A stretch of 64,000 nucleotides of DNA from Candidatus Amarobacter glycogenicus (GCA_016719395.1 JADJZF010000006.1:124001-188000); one strand, 5' to 3'; shown: positions 17,101-25,777, numbered from the stretch's first letter. Translations and numbers: made by a program. The notes: generated by a model from the sequence alone, not told the origin.

Positions 17101-17643
17101 CTAGCCCTTCGCCTGGATGACGGCGTACCGCTGAAACGCTTGCTGAAGGTAGTCCAGGAACTCCGCATACCGGCCGCGCATGGCCACCGCGTATTCGTTC
17201 ATCGGGAAACGCCGCCGCTCGTAACCCTTGTTCGGGGCTACGTCCGACATGCTCTTTGCGACCGCGAGGTAGAGCGGCCGGACTGTTAGCTCGCCCTGTT
17301 TGAACTGCTTGTTGTGCATGGTGGCGCGGCATTCGAAGAAGCCGATTAGCTCGACTCTCGAGAGCGTCGCCCCGAGCCACTCCTTCGCGGACTTCGTGAC
17401 GAACGCCTCGGAGGCGACGCCGCCGGTGGCGCCCTCAAGCATTCCCCAGCGGTTCCCGCCTGATTCTCGCACCCCGTATCCCTTGTCGCCCATCACCACG
17501 AGCGCGTAGGCGTAGTGGACCGGTGCGTTCTCCGGGAGGGACTGTTCGTCCACCCAGCGAGCGCGCCAGTCGTCGGCGATGTTGAGCTCTTTGACGCCGG
17601 GCCAACGCGGTTCGTAGGCGGCAATCGCGCCGAGATCCACCAT
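17101..17643 (-). CDS. Degenerate Nudix-like protein, uncertain
   Basis: The 180-residue product has a run YALVVMGDKGYGVRES, then WGMLEGATGGVASEAF, AKEWLGATLSRVELIGFFE and VRPLYLAVAK that resembles the strand-loop-helix-strand order of Nudix domains. The catalytic REUxEExGU box is not preserved, so hydrolase activity is unlikely. It follows the GcvT-like gene by three bases and faces the HExxH gene end-to-end 13 bases away. Family assignment is weak. Confidence 0.5.
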   Translation of the reverse strand: MVDLGAIAAYEPRWPGVKELNIADDWRARWVDEQSLPENAPVHYAYALVVMGDKGYGVRESGGNRWGMLEGATGGVASEAFVTKSAKEWLGATLSRVELIGFFECRATMHNKQFKQGELTVRPLYLAVAKSMSDVAPNKGYERRRFPMNEYAVAMRGRYAEFLDYLQQAFQRYAVIQAKG

Positions 17644-17646
17644 GAG

Positions 17647-18687
17647 TCACGTTCTCCGTCGGAAGAAAGGTTTTGCGACCACGGTCGCTCCCGATTCGCC
17701 AATCTTAGTCCCCTGGCCGGAAACGCGTGGCGGACGTCGATGATGCCAAAGCCAATGGTCGCGTTCAATCCAGGGGACCGCACCGAGGATCGCAACTCGC
17801 CCGCCGGGAGCCTTCGATGGAGATCCTCGTCCCACGGGGGCCGGAGAGCCCTCGATCAACAAGGCGGCCAGGATGCGGTCCGCTCGACCTCCAGGAACGT
17901 CGAGCAGGGTATCGAGGTCGGCCTCAGCAGGCGAGAGACCGGGTTCCAGGTCCGGGTTGTACCCGGGGATGCACGCTTCAACGCGGGCGATTTCCAGGGC
18001 CTGCAAGCCCGCGAGCGGGACCCTGGCATCCCGCAGCGTCTCGAGAATGTGCTGGGCGACGGCCGGCGCCAGCACGAATTCGAATCCATCTTCTCCCGTA
18101 TCGCTTGTCCGCACGGCCAGCGTCCGGAACCCGTGGAATTCGAACGTGGCACATTGGAGTGTCTGCAGCCGTGCGGGCAAGGCTTCGGAGAGGTGATTGT
18201 TCACGACCTCGGTCGCCGCCGGGCCGGCGAGCCCCAGGAGACAGGTCGTCTCGGTCCGGTCATCAATCTGAACGTCGAAGCCGGGAGCGACGGCTCGCCG
18301 GAGTCTCGCAGACGTGTCGGTCCGCCGGCCCGGCTCGCCGCTCACGAAATAGGAAATCCCCCCGGTCCGGGCGATCAGGACCAGGTCGGCGATGTTTCCG
18401 TCGTCACCGATCGATACCGTCCGCATCGCCCGGCCTTCCTCGATCTCCTCCACATGCCCGGCAAAGATTGTCTTGAGGACGTCCAGCGCGTCCGTGCCGG
18501 CGATGAGGAACCTGCTTCGGTCCGAACGGTCAAACACCACCGCGCGCCCGCGGAGCGCTTCATATTCCTCGGGGACTCCGACATAGGAGAGCGGCAACGA
18601 CCAGCCGTTGTGCAGACCGAAGGTTGCGCCAGCGGTGGCATGGAAGTCCCGGAGGGCGAGGTGAAAGACCGATTCGGCACCGGTCAT
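17647..18687 (-). CDS. GcvT/YgfZ-type folate-dependent aminomethyltransferase-like, C-terminus locally out of frame
   Basis: The N-terminal two-thirds match the T-protein family: WSLPLSYVGVPEEYEALRGRAVVFDRSDRSRF, FVSGEPGRR, LLGLAGPAA, SDTGEDGFEF, ALEIARVEACIPGYNPDLEPGLSPAEADL. The C-terminal barrel appears to be in another frame between about 17695 and 17795 (VRSPGLNATIGFGIIDVRHAFP) before returning for ATVVAKPFF, meaning two compensating one-base indels; without them the annotated C-terminus is nonsense for about 33 residues. Start ATG 18687 overlaps the MBL stop by ATGA. True glycine cleavage is doubtful as no gcvH/P is nearby; a demethylase or dehydrogenase-partner role is possible. Confidence 0.75.
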   Translation of the reverse strand: MTGAESVFHLALRDFHATAGATFGLHNGWSLPLSYVGVPEEYEALRGRAVVFDRSDRSRFLIAGTDALDVLKTIFAGHVEEIEEGRAMRTVSIGDDGNIADLVLIARTGGISYFVSGEPGRRTDTSARLRRAVAPGFDVQIDDRTETTCLLGLAGPAATEVVNNHLSEALPARLQTLQCATFEFHGFRTLAVRTSDTGEDGFEFVLAPAVAQHILETLRDARVPLAGLQALEIARVEACIPGYNPDLEPGLSPAEADLDTLLDVPGGRADRILAALLIEGSPAPVGRGSPSKAPGGRVAILGAVPWIERDHWLWHHRRPPRVSGQGTKIGESGATVVAKPFFRRRT

Positions 18688-19559
18688 TCGTCGACGAACT
18701 TCCGGCGCCCGCCACTTTCCGTCAGCCTGCCGACGCCGGGAAACGGATTGTGGACGCAAATCAGGAGGGCGTTCTCCTTCAGGGCGCGCTCCGCGAGCTT
18801 CTTCTTCGATTCCAGCGACAGGAGCGGGAGGATGTCGAACGCGGCGATCCAGGCTGGCCGCTCGACCTGGACGGCGTGATGGACAAGGTCCCCGGTGTAG
18901 AGTGCCGTCTCCCCACGGGACGTCAGCGCAATCGACGCATGGTCCTGGGTGTGGCCAGGTGTTGCCCAGAAACGAGCCCCGGGAATCATCTCGGCTTCAC
19001 CCTCCACAAGCTCCAATTGGCCCGAATTCACGAGCGGCTGGAAGTTCTCGGCGAAGTACGTCCCCCTGGTCCGCTCGTTCGGGTGAGAGGCAACCTCGAA
19101 CTCGCCCTTCTGGATAAAGTAGCGAGCATTCGGGAAGGTGGGACGCAGTTCGCCGTCCGCATCGCGGACGGTGTTCCAGCCGCAATGATCCGCGTGAAGG
19201 TGGGTGTTCGCGACCACGGTGATGTCCTCCGGGACGAGTCCGAGCGCCTCCAGGCCTTCCATCAGCAGGCCGTTCTCGCCCGGGAAACCTCGCTCCCGGG
19301 CCGCGCCCTGGAGTTTGTTTCCGAGCCCCGTGTCGACCAGCAGGATGTCGGGGCCGCTCCGGACAACCATGCAGTTCAGGGAGAGCTTCATCCGGTGTTC
19401 CGTGTCGAGGTTCTCCCTGCCGATGACCGGTTCCCACATGACTCGCGGGATGAGCCCCATCACGGCCCCGGCATCAAGCTTGATGTAGCCGTCGCAGATC
19501 ACCGCGATATCCATGTCGCCGACGACGTAGCGGGCCGGTGTGTACACGCCTCTGAACAT
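18684..19559 (-). CDS. Metallo-beta-lactamase fold hydrolase
   Basis: The zinc site THLHADHCGW (His120, His122, Asp124, His125) is followed by FWATPGHTQDHASI and ALYTGDLVHH, the remaining MBL metal ligands. The layout resembles the quorum-quenching lactonase-like and alkylsulfatase-like branch; substrate unknown. I place the start at ATG 19559 (MFRGVYTPARYVVGD), because the extra residues upstream to 19673 overlap the cbiM regulatory palindrome and look non-coding. It overlaps the GcvT-like gene by ATGA. Confidence 0.85.
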   Translation of the reverse strand: MFRGVYTPARYVVGDMDIAVICDGYIKLDAGAVMGLIPRVMWEPVIGRENLDTEHRMKLSLNCMVVRSGPDILLVDTGLGNKLQGAARERGFPGENGLLMEGLEALGLVPEDITVVANTHLHADHCGWNTVRDADGELRPTFPNARYFIQKGEFEVASHPNERTRGTYFAENFQPLVNSGQLELVEGEAEMIPGARFWATPGHTQDHASIALTSRGETALYTGDLVHHAVQVERPAWIAAFDILPLLSLESKKKLAERALKENALLICVHNPFPGVGRLTESGGRRKFVDE

Positions 19560-19606
19560 ACGAGCGGGGCAGCGTGGCGGCAATCCGATGTCCCACCGTC
19601 CGTCGC

Positions 19607-19626
19607 AGTTGCAAACCGTTGCAACT
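19607..19626. promoter_or_regulatory. Nur-like inverted repeat operator upstream of Ni/Co transporter
   Basis: AGTTGCAAACCGTTGCAACT is a perfect inverted repeat with 8-base arms around ACCG. Its TTGCAA-N4-TTGCAA core is close to the Nur box described in Streptomyces (tTGCaa-N5-ttGCAA), the site of a nickel-responsive Fur-family repressor. It overlaps the probable -35 (TTGCAA, 19609-19614) of the promoter for cbiM, as expected for repression by metal. No fur-family gene is in this window. Confidence 0.6.
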
Positions 19627-19630
19627 AGGC

Positions 19631-19636
19631 TAGAAT
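19631..19636 (+). promoter_or_regulatory. -10 element of the cbiMNQO promoter (TAGAAT)
   Basis: TAGAAT stands 16 bases after TTGCAA (19609-19614), giving a plausible sigma-70 pair. Transcription would start near 19643, leaving a leader of about 29 bases before ATG 19672 with a G-rich ribosome binding site (19662-19668). Confidence 0.5.
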
Positions 19637-19671
19637 CGGAGATGACAGTTTGGACTGGCCTGGGGGGGCAC

Positions 19672-20344
19672 ATGGCACCGATATTCCTGCTTCATGCACC
19701 GGACGGGTTCTTCTCGACCCCGGTTGCCGGAGTCTTCTGGATCCTGACCGTCGCGGCGTTGGGGGTTTCCCTCCGCAAGGCCGGTGAGCAGCTCGATGAG
19801 CGAGCCGTGCCGTTGATGGGCGTAATGGCGGCGTTTATCTTCGCCGCGCAGATGTTCAACTTCCAGATTCCCGGAGGCACTTCGGGGGCATTTGCTCGGC
19901 GGCGTCCTCGCGGCCGTGCTCCTTGGTCCCTATGCCGGGACGATCGTCATGGCCTGTGTCATTTCCGTTCAGGCCCTCGTCTTCCAGGATGGCGGCCTCG
20001 TCGCACTTGGGGCGAATATCTTCAACATGGGCATCGTCGGGACGTTCGGCGGGTATTACGTGTACCGGTCGCTCACCGCCGCACTCGGTGGCGAACGCCG
20101 GATGCGGCTACCGGCTGCGGCCGCGGCTGCATGGCTGTCGGTCATGGCCGCCGCCATTCTTACAGCGTTTGAACTCGCTGCATCCGGGACAACCTCACTC
20201 GCAGCCGCCCTCGTTGCGATGGTGGGCTGGCATGTCGTCATCGGGGTCGGCGAGGCACTGATAACAGTCGGCGCGCTCGGCTTCATCGCCGCGAGCCGTT
20301 CAGACCTGCTCCAGCTACGCGACGCGCGGCCCGCAAGCGCCTGA
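19672..20344 (+). CDS. cbiM: CbiM-type ECF transporter substrate-specific component (frameshifted)
   Basis: This is the nickel/cobalt-binding membrane component. The N-terminus APIFLLHAPDGFFSTPVAG matches CbiM (HxPDGFLS), with conserved FNFQIPGGTSG then LGGVLAAVLLGPYAG, and later GANIFNMGIVGTFGGYYVYR and the last helices to 20344. The two parts are in different frames: a run of five G at about 19879-19884 has one base too many; with four G it reads GGTSG-H-LLGGVL exactly as in the family. The start is ATG 19672, after the operator and promoter. Export of residues is not affected elsewhere. Error in the sequence is favoured since the downstream genes are intact. Confidence 0.85.
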
Positions 20345-20357
20345 GGAGACTGACACA

Positions 20358-20687
20358 ATGGCACAGCGAACAACTGCCCAATCGTTCCTGAAGCGCTGGT
20401 GGTGGGTCATCGCCGGCGTCGTCATAGCCTGCGCCGTCGTCATTATCCTGGCGCCGGCCGCCTCCTCCGATCCGGACGGCCTTGACCGTGTTTCCGGCGA
20501 TGAAGGCTTCTCGGAGAAGGCCGACGAGTCGCCCTACGAGTGGTTACCCGACTACTCCATCCCAGGTGTGAACAACGAACGTGCTTCGGTGGTACTCGCC
20601 GGCCTCGTCGGAGTGGGCATCGTTTTCGTCCTCACCTTCGGGTTTGGCGCCCTGGCCCGCCATTCCCGCCGGGGCGGAAGCGCCTGA
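20358..20687 (+). CDS. PDGLE domain / CbiN-like transporter component
   Basis: The 109-residue protein has two membrane segments (WWWVIAGVVIACAVVIILAP and VVLAGLVGVGIVFVLTFGFGA) flanking an exterior loop that carries DPDGLDRV, the PDGLE motif, and SPYEWLPDYSIPGV. Such proteins replace or accompany CbiN in Ni/Co ECF systems. It lies 13 bases after cbiM and touches the cbiQ start. Confidence 0.85.
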   Translation: MAQRTTAQSFLKRWWWVIAGVVIACAVVIILAPAASSDPDGLDRVSGDEGFSEKADESPYEWLPDYSIPGVNNERASVVLAGLVGVGIVFVLTFGFGALARHSRRGGSA

Positions 20688-21479
20688 ACCTCGACCGTTA
20701 CGTCCACCGGGAAAGCGCTATCCACCGGGCCGACGCCCGCCTGAAGTTCCTCCTTGTGGTGGGCTTCATTCTCGCCCTCAGCCTTCTCCCCGGTCGGGTC
20801 GTTCGCGGCGCTCGGCATCGCCTGGATCTTGGTGATGGCGGTCTCGGTGTTCGCCCGCCTCGGCGCCTGGCGGGTGATCCGCGGGTCTTTCGTCGCCCTC
20901 CCGTTCGTCTTCGCGGCAGCTCCGCTGCTGTTCACCAAACACGGTGACCCGATTGGTTCGGTAGACCTCGGTCTGTTCACGCTGACGCTCAGCGGAGAAG
21001 GCGTCCGCATCGTGGCGACGATCACGCTGAAGAGCTGGATCAGCGTCCAGGCGGCGACATTGCTGGTATTTTCGACGACCTTCCATGACCTGCTCGAAGC
21101 CCTGGCCCGGCTGCGCATGCCAAAGCTCATGGTTGCGATCATCTCGCTGATGTACCGATACCTCGCCGTGCTGACGGGCGAGGCAAACCGCATGATGCGG
21201 GCGCGAGCTTCGCGGATGGCGACGGTTGCCGGCGCTCGCCGTCCCGGTGTGCGCTGGCAGGCGAGAGTTGTCGGGAACATGGTCGGGGCGCTCTTCATCC
21301 GTTCCTACGAACGAAGCGAACGCGTCTATCTCGCGATGCAGTCCCGCGGCTACAGCGGCCACATCGCCCATGTGCACGAGCGCCCGCTTGGCGCGGGTTC
21401 GTGGTTCGTGCTGGTCGCAGGGGCCATCCTGCTCGCCGGGTTCTCCGTGTCATCCCGGGTCTGGTTGCCGCATTCATGA
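20684..21479 (+). CDS. cbiQ: CbiQ-type ECF transporter transmembrane component (frameshifted, apparent CTG start)
   Basis: The N-terminus LNLDRYVHRESAIHRADARLKFLLV is in one frame and the rest (SFAALGIAWILVM onward) in another; deleting one base from CCCC at about 20788-20791 gives LLPVGSFAALG and restores the family pattern. Later marks are the coupling-helix motifs FHDLLEALARLRMP and RMMRARASRM, then SYERSERVYLAMQSRGY. No ATG, GTG or TTG fits the N-terminus; CTG at 20684-20686 overlaps the previous stop as CTGA and has GGGGCGGAAG just before it. An undetected second indel could hide a normal start. Confidence 0.8.
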
Positions 21480-22231
21480 CTCTCGATTCCACCTCTGGAT
21501 CGCCGATCTCGCCGTCCGCTGACAGGTGGGTCGATGTGCGGGACCTGGTTTTCACGTATCCCGATGGTTTCGAAGCCCTCCGGGGCATCACGCTCAAGAT
21601 CGCACGGGGCGAGAAAGTAGCGCTGATCGGCCCCAATGGCGCCGGGAAGAGCACCCTGATGCTCCACCTGAACGGCATCAACGCACCCACCAGCGGGTCA
21701 GTCGCCATCGGCGGCATGCCCGTGAACAGGGCGAACATCGGCCGCATTCGCGCCGAGGTGGGACTCGTCTTCCAGGACCCGGATGACCAGCTCTTTAGTC
21801 CGACCGTCTACGACGATGTCGCCTTCGGCCCGGTGCACATGGGGCTCCCGAAAGCGGAAGTCGACTCGCGCGTATCTCGCGCCCTCGAATCGGTTGGCCT
21901 GGCGGGTTTTGAAAAGCGGCAGCCGCACCACCTTTCGATCGGCCAGCGCAAACGCGCCGCGCTCGCGACCGTCCTTTCGATGTCACCAAGCGTGCTCGTG
22001 CTCGACGAACCCTCGGCCGGCCTCGACCCTCGCGGGCGCCGGGAACTCATCAACCTGCTCACCGGGCTCGAACAAACCATGCTCGTGAGCACCCACGACA
22101 TGAAGCTGGTGGCCGAGATCTTTCCTCGGACCGTCATCGTGGATGGTGGCCGGGTCGTTGCCGACGGCTCCACTGTGGATACGCTTGCCGACAGGGAACT
22201 GCTCGAAGCCCACGGCCTCGAACAACCGTAA
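21476..22231 (+). CDS. cbiO: CbiO-type ECF transporter ATP-binding protein
   Basis: Walker A is GPNGAGKST (52-60), the Q-loop is in VFQDPDDQLFSPTVYDDVAFGP (typical of ECF ATPases), the signature is LSIGQRKRAALA, Walker B is VLVLDEPSAGLDP and the switch His is in STHD. Start ATG 21476 overlaps the cbiQ stop as ATGA; the extra open frame upstream to 21401 belongs to cbiQ. It energises uptake of Ni2+ or Co2+ with CbiM, PDGLE and CbiQ. Confidence 0.93.
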   Translation: MTLDSTSGSPISPSADRWVDVRDLVFTYPDGFEALRGITLKIARGEKVALIGPNGAGKSTLMLHLNGINAPTSGSVAIGGMPVNRANIGRIRAEVGLVFQDPDDQLFSPTVYDDVAFGPVHMGLPKAEVDSRVSRALESVGLAGFEKRQPHHLSIGQRKRAALATVLSMSPSVLVLDEPSAGLDPRGRRELINLLTGLEQTMLVSTHDMKLVAEIFPRTVIVDGGRVVADGSTVDTLADRELLEAHGLEQP

Positions 22232-22273
22232 CTCGCCCTTACCCTGGGTGACGGTCCGCGAACGTTTGAGACG

Positions 22274-22279
22274 TATACT
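22274..22279 (+). promoter_or_regulatory. Putative leaderless -10 (TATACT)
   Basis: TATACT lies 7 bases before the GTG at 22287 and there is no ribosome binding site. It would start the five-gene transcript that runs to selB. Confidence 0.55.
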
Positions 22280-22286
22280 GGTAACA

Positions 22287-23126
22287 GTGAAGCCTGACGA
22301 TCTCGAAGCCTTTTCCGCGGCGATCCACGGCGCCGATCACGAAGTCGATTTATTTGGCGCGGCCATGCTCATCGCCCGAATCGGCGACCCCGACGCGGAT
22401 GTCCACGAGACTGCTTCCCGGTTGGATGTGATGGCGGAAGAGGCGCGCGTCTATGCGGGAGCGCGCGCAGACGACCACGCCCTCGCCCACGCAATCGAGT
22501 ACCAGTTGTTTAGCGTCTGCGGCTTCCGCGGGGACAGCGAAGGCTATACCGACCCTGCCAACAGCTACCTGGACCAGGTTGTCCGGCGCCGCCTCGGGAT
22601 CCCGATCAGCCTGTCGCTCGTGTACATGGAAGTAGCCCAGCGGATCGGCCTTCAGTGCGACGGGGTCGGTTTTCCCGGCCACTTCATCGTCCGTTACGGC
22701 GGCGCCGAGGAACCGACCTACGTCGATCCATTCCAGCAAGGCGCCCGGATCGACCGGCAGGAACTCCTCGCCCGCCTGCGCGTCCATCAGATTGGCTCGG
22801 CCAGCCCGGAATCGTTCCTCGCGGCGATCACCAGGCGCCAGATCCTGCAGCGGATGCTCAACAACCTGCATGTGGTGTTCCGCGAGCGCCGCGAGCTTCA
22901 GGATTGGCTTTCGGTGGTGGAGCTTCAGCATCGCCTTGAGCCCTGGAACGCTATGCTTGTCGGCGAGCGCGGCATGCTGCGCTATCGCCTGGGCGAGATC
23001 GAGGGTGCGATGAGCGACCTCGAAGCGTACGTCTCCGCCAGCGAGCGTGCCGAGGCAAACCCCGGCGCCATCCGCCTGCTTGATCAACTTCGCCTCCGTC
23101 ACGGGGGCATGGGGGAGACTCGATGA
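22287..23126 (+). CDS. SirB1-family transglutaminase-like/TPR protein
   Basis: The 279-residue product starts at GTG 22287 by the promoter spacing. The central part YTDPANSYLDQVVRRRLGIPISLSLVYMEVAQRIGL, then GVGFPGHFIVRY and YVDPFQQG is the SirB1 transglutaminase-like fold (with the usual Ser/Gly change replacing a protease triad), and LQHRLEPWNAMLVGERGMLRYRLGEIEGA is the C-terminal TPR part. Role is unknown; the family is widespread. The stop overlaps the Crp-family start by ATGA. Confidence 0.85.
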   Translation: MKPDDLEAFSAAIHGADHEVDLFGAAMLIARIGDPDADVHETASRLDVMAEEARVYAGARADDHALAHAIEYQLFSVCGFRGDSEGYTDPANSYLDQVVRRRLGIPISLSLVYMEVAQRIGLQCDGVGFPGHFIVRYGGAEEPTYVDPFQQGARIDRQELLARLRVHQIGSASPESFLAAITRRQILQRMLNNLHVVFRERRELQDWLSVVELQHRLEPWNAMLVGERGMLRYRLGEIEGAMSDLEAYVSASERAEANPGAIRLLDQLRLRHGGMGETR

Positions 23127-23899
23127 CCACTCTTTCTCCCGGGCGCGAAGTGCCCGTCCGCGGCCGCCACGCGCTCCAGCGCTCAATCGCCTGGTACCTG
23201 CGCCAGCTGAGCAAAGTGCTCTCCGTCCTCAGCGACGAAGAGCTCGAACGGCTCATCCCCATGCTTGCCGAGCGCAGCTTCCGGCCGCGCCAGGTGCTCT
23301 TCCAGGCCGGCGATCCGCCGGAGCGCGTCTATCTGCTCCTGAAGGGCAGGGTGAAAATCTACCAGGTCGCCGAAAACGGCAAGGAAATCATCCTCGACGT
23401 GGTAGGCAAGGGCGGCGTTGTCGGAGACATGGCCATCGTCGAAGACAACGAGCGTATCGCCTGCGCCGCCGCGATCGACGACACCGTGGCCGTCAGCATC
23501 TCCTGGGAGGACTTTTCCCACCTGCTCCAGCAATCGCCAAAGCTCGGCTTCGCCATGATGGAGCTGATGGCCCGACGGCTGGCCGGGATGCAGCGGACGT
23601 TCATGAACATCGTTTCGAAGCCGGTTTCGGCCCGCCTTGCTGACACGCTGCTGAACCGCCAGGAAGATGGAGCGGTGTTCCTTGGGCTGACGCACCAGGA
23701 GCTCGCGCAGACCATCGGCACAAGCCGGGAGACAGTCACCGCCCTGCTCAGCCGCTTCTCCGCCCTCGGCGCGATCGTGCCGATCCCGGATGGCTACCGC
23801 ATCGTGGATGAGGACCTGCTCGACGACATCGCGAACGGGGACCTGTCCGTCTCTCCTCGCCATCCGGTGAACGCCCAGCCGAGTACCATGACTCCCTGA
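23123..23899 (+). CDS. Crp/Fnr-family transcriptional regulator
   Basis: A cyclic-nucleotide-binding-like barrel (residues about 45-155: RPRQVLFQAGDPPERVYLLLKGRVKIYQ, GKEIILDVVGKGGVVGDMAIVEDNERI) is followed by a helical hinge and a winged helix (VFLGLTHQELAQTIGTSRE then TVTALLSRFSALGAI). No Fe-S Cys cluster as in Fnr. An extra N-terminal stretch of about 35 residues is present. Targets are not visible here. It overlaps neighbours on both sides. Confidence 0.9.
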   Translation: MTTLSPGREVPVRGRHALQRSIAWYLRQLSKVLSVLSDEELERLIPMLAERSFRPRQVLFQAGDPPERVYLLLKGRVKIYQVAENGKEIILDVVGKGGVVGDMAIVEDNERIACAAAIDDTVAVSISWEDFSHLLQQSPKLGFAMMELMARRLAGMQRTFMNIVSKPVSARLADTLLNRQEDGAVFLGLTHQELAQTIGTSRETVTALLSRFSALGAIVPIPDGYRIVDEDLLDDIANGDLSVSPRHPVNAQPSTMTP

Positions 23900-24597
23900 T
23901 GTCCGAGGCTGGCGCCGGCCCATTTGACCTCGTTCCTGCGCGCGGCGGCCCGGCGATCATCGCCCACGGCGCCGGAAATTCCGCGGCCGGCGTGCGGGAC
24001 GTCGTTTCGGCTGGTGCGGACTACCTGGAAGTTGACCTCTGGCTGCGCGATGGCCAGTTCGAAGTGCGCCATGAACGCCGGATGCGCTGGTTGCCGATCC
24101 TGTTCGAGAAGTGGTATCTGCGCCGGCTGCCCCGGGGGAACTACGGGCTGGCGGAGCTCATGCGAGAGAGCGCGGGACAGGGCGCCGGCCTCTTCCTCGA
24201 CTTGAAAGACGGCGGGGCCGCTGCCGCCGCATTGCTCCGGCGGATCCTGACGATCAGCCCACACCCGGAACGCATCGTCGCGTCGTCCCAGCAGTGGCGG
24301 GCCCTCCGCGCGATCAACGAGATGACCCCCGAAGTGGAGGCCTTCTACTCCATCGACGTCCACGCCAAGCTGGACCTCTTTCTCTCCGTCGCGGACCGCG
24401 ATACGCGCCCGCGAGGGGTTTCGTGCAGGCATTCACTCCTGACCGAGCGCATCGTCAAGAAACTCCATGAACGAGGACTCCTCGTCGTGGCCTGGACGGT
24501 GGATGACCTGGAACGAGCCCGTGAACTTGTCGCCTGGGGCGTGGATGGCCTCACCACCCACAGGGTCGACGAGATGCGCCGGGAGTTTGTGCTGTGA
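23899..24597 (+). CDS. Glycerophosphodiester phosphodiesterase-like protein
   Basis: The GDPD barrel signature is seen as IIAHGAGNSAAGV (usually HRG), ADYLEVDLWLRDGQFEVRHE and later GLFLDLKDGG and VVAWTVDDLERARELVAWGVDGLTT. HRG is changed to HGA, so the first catalytic residue position deviates, and activity could be altered. The ATG shares its A with the previous TGA. Likely intracellular because no signal peptide is seen. Confidence 0.8.
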   Translation: MSEAGAGPFDLVPARGGPAIIAHGAGNSAAGVRDVVSAGADYLEVDLWLRDGQFEVRHERRMRWLPILFEKWYLRRLPRGNYGLAELMRESAGQGAGLFLDLKDGGAAAAALLRRILTISPHPERIVASSQQWRALRAINEMTPEVEAFYSIDVHAKLDLFLSVADRDTRPRGVSCRHSLLTERIVKKLHERGLLVVAWTVDDLERARELVAWGVDGLTTHRVDEMRREFVL

Positions 24598-25775
24598 GGC
24601 CCATAGCCGTTTACGTCCACATCCCGTTCTGCACGGTGAAGTGCGGCTATTGCGATTTCAACGCCTACGCAGGCATGGACAACCTGAAGTTCGATTACGG
24701 CCGCGCTTTGGTCAGCGAGATCGACGCACTGGGGGACCTCCTTGAGGGACGGGTCGTGAGCACCATCGGTTTCGGGGGAGGGACTCCCGGGGAAATCCCC
24801 GCGGGCACCATCGGCTCCGTCATCGCGGCGTTGCGTCAGCGGGCGCCCCTGGCCCCGAGAGCAGAGGTGTCGCTGGAACTGAACCCCGGTACGACTTCTG
24901 AAGACGCCATCCGAGACTTGCGAGCGTTCGGCGTCACCCGGCTCTCCATCGGCGCGCAAAGCTTCAATCCTGCGGAGCTGCGTTTCCTGGACCGAATCCA
25001 CTCGGTCGAAGCCACCGTCGCAAGTGTCCGGATGGCGCGCCGGGCTGGCTTCGAAAGCGTCGGCCTCGACCTGATCTACGGTCTCCCCGGGCAGTCCAAA
25101 GAGAGCTGGGAAGCTTCGCTCGCGGCAGCTACGGCGCTCGGCCCGGACCATGTCTCCACGTACGCGCTCACCGTCGAAGACGGGACGATGCTCGCCCGCC
25201 GCGTCGCCCGGGGCGAAGTGGAGCCGCTCGACGCCGATGCTGTCGCCGACCTGTATGACCTGGCAACGGAGGTCCTCGAAGCAGCCGGCTACGAGCAGTA
25301 CGAACTCTCCAACTGGGCCAGGCCTGGCCACCAATCGCGCCACAACCGGACGTATTGGACCGACGGTGAGTACCTGGCAATCGGCGCCGGGGCGCACGGA
25401 TATCACAACGGCGAACGCTACGAAAACATCGCTCACCCGCGCAGCTACATCGCGGCGGTCGAGGCGGGCAGTTCGCCGCCGTTCGTGGCGCTTGCGAACC
25501 GTTACACCCCGGACTGCGCGACCAGCATGAGCGACTGGCTCGCGCTCCGACTGAGGCTCATCGAGGGCTTCACGCCGGTCGAGTTCGCCGGAAGATTCGG
25601 CGTGCGCCTTCCCCCCGCGGTCACCGGCGTGCTCGAAGAGTGCCGGAGCGCTGGAGTCATCGAGTACACGGCCGAACGCGTCCGGCTGAGCCGGAGCGGG
25701 CGGTTGCTCCACGGTGAGGTTGCCTCCCGGTTGCTGCTCGCCTGCCGCCAGTCAGCTGCGGACGGGGGCAACTAG
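24594..25775 (+). CDS. hemW: Radical SAM HemW-like heme chaperone
   Basis: The radical-SAM cluster motif CTVKCGYC (Cys13, Cys17, Cys20) directly follows VYVHIPF as in HemW/HemN. FGGGTPGEIP, ELNPGTT, RLSIGAQSFN, GLDLIYGLPGQS and YEQYELSNWARPGHQSRHN all match. Cys24 of true HemN is replaced by Phe, as in HemW, so heme transfer rather than coproporphyrinogen oxidation is likely. The start GTG 24594 overlaps the preceding TGA. Confidence 0.9.
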   Translation: MRPIAVYVHIPFCTVKCGYCDFNAYAGMDNLKFDYGRALVSEIDALGDLLEGRVVSTIGFGGGTPGEIPAGTIGSVIAALRQRAPLAPRAEVSLELNPGTTSEDAIRDLRAFGVTRLSIGAQSFNPAELRFLDRIHSVEATVASVRMARRAGFESVGLDLIYGLPGQSKESWEASLAAATALGPDHVSTYALTVEDGTMLARRVARGEVEPLDADAVADLYDLATEVLEAAGYEQYELSNWARPGHQSRHNRTYWTDGEYLAIGAGAHGYHNGERYENIAHPRSYIAAVEAGSSPPFVALANRYTPDCATSMSDWLALRLRLIEGFTPVEFAGRFGVRLPPAVTGVLEECRSAGVIEYTAERVRLSRSGRLLHGEVASRLLLACRQSAADGGN

Positions 25776-25777
25776 CG

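Noticed and set aside
19879..20791. Programmed ribosomal frameshifting in cbiM and cbiQ
   Set aside because: Both sites need a single-base correction at ordinary G or C runs, without a slippery heptamer plus stem, and several unrelated genes show the same kind of indel.
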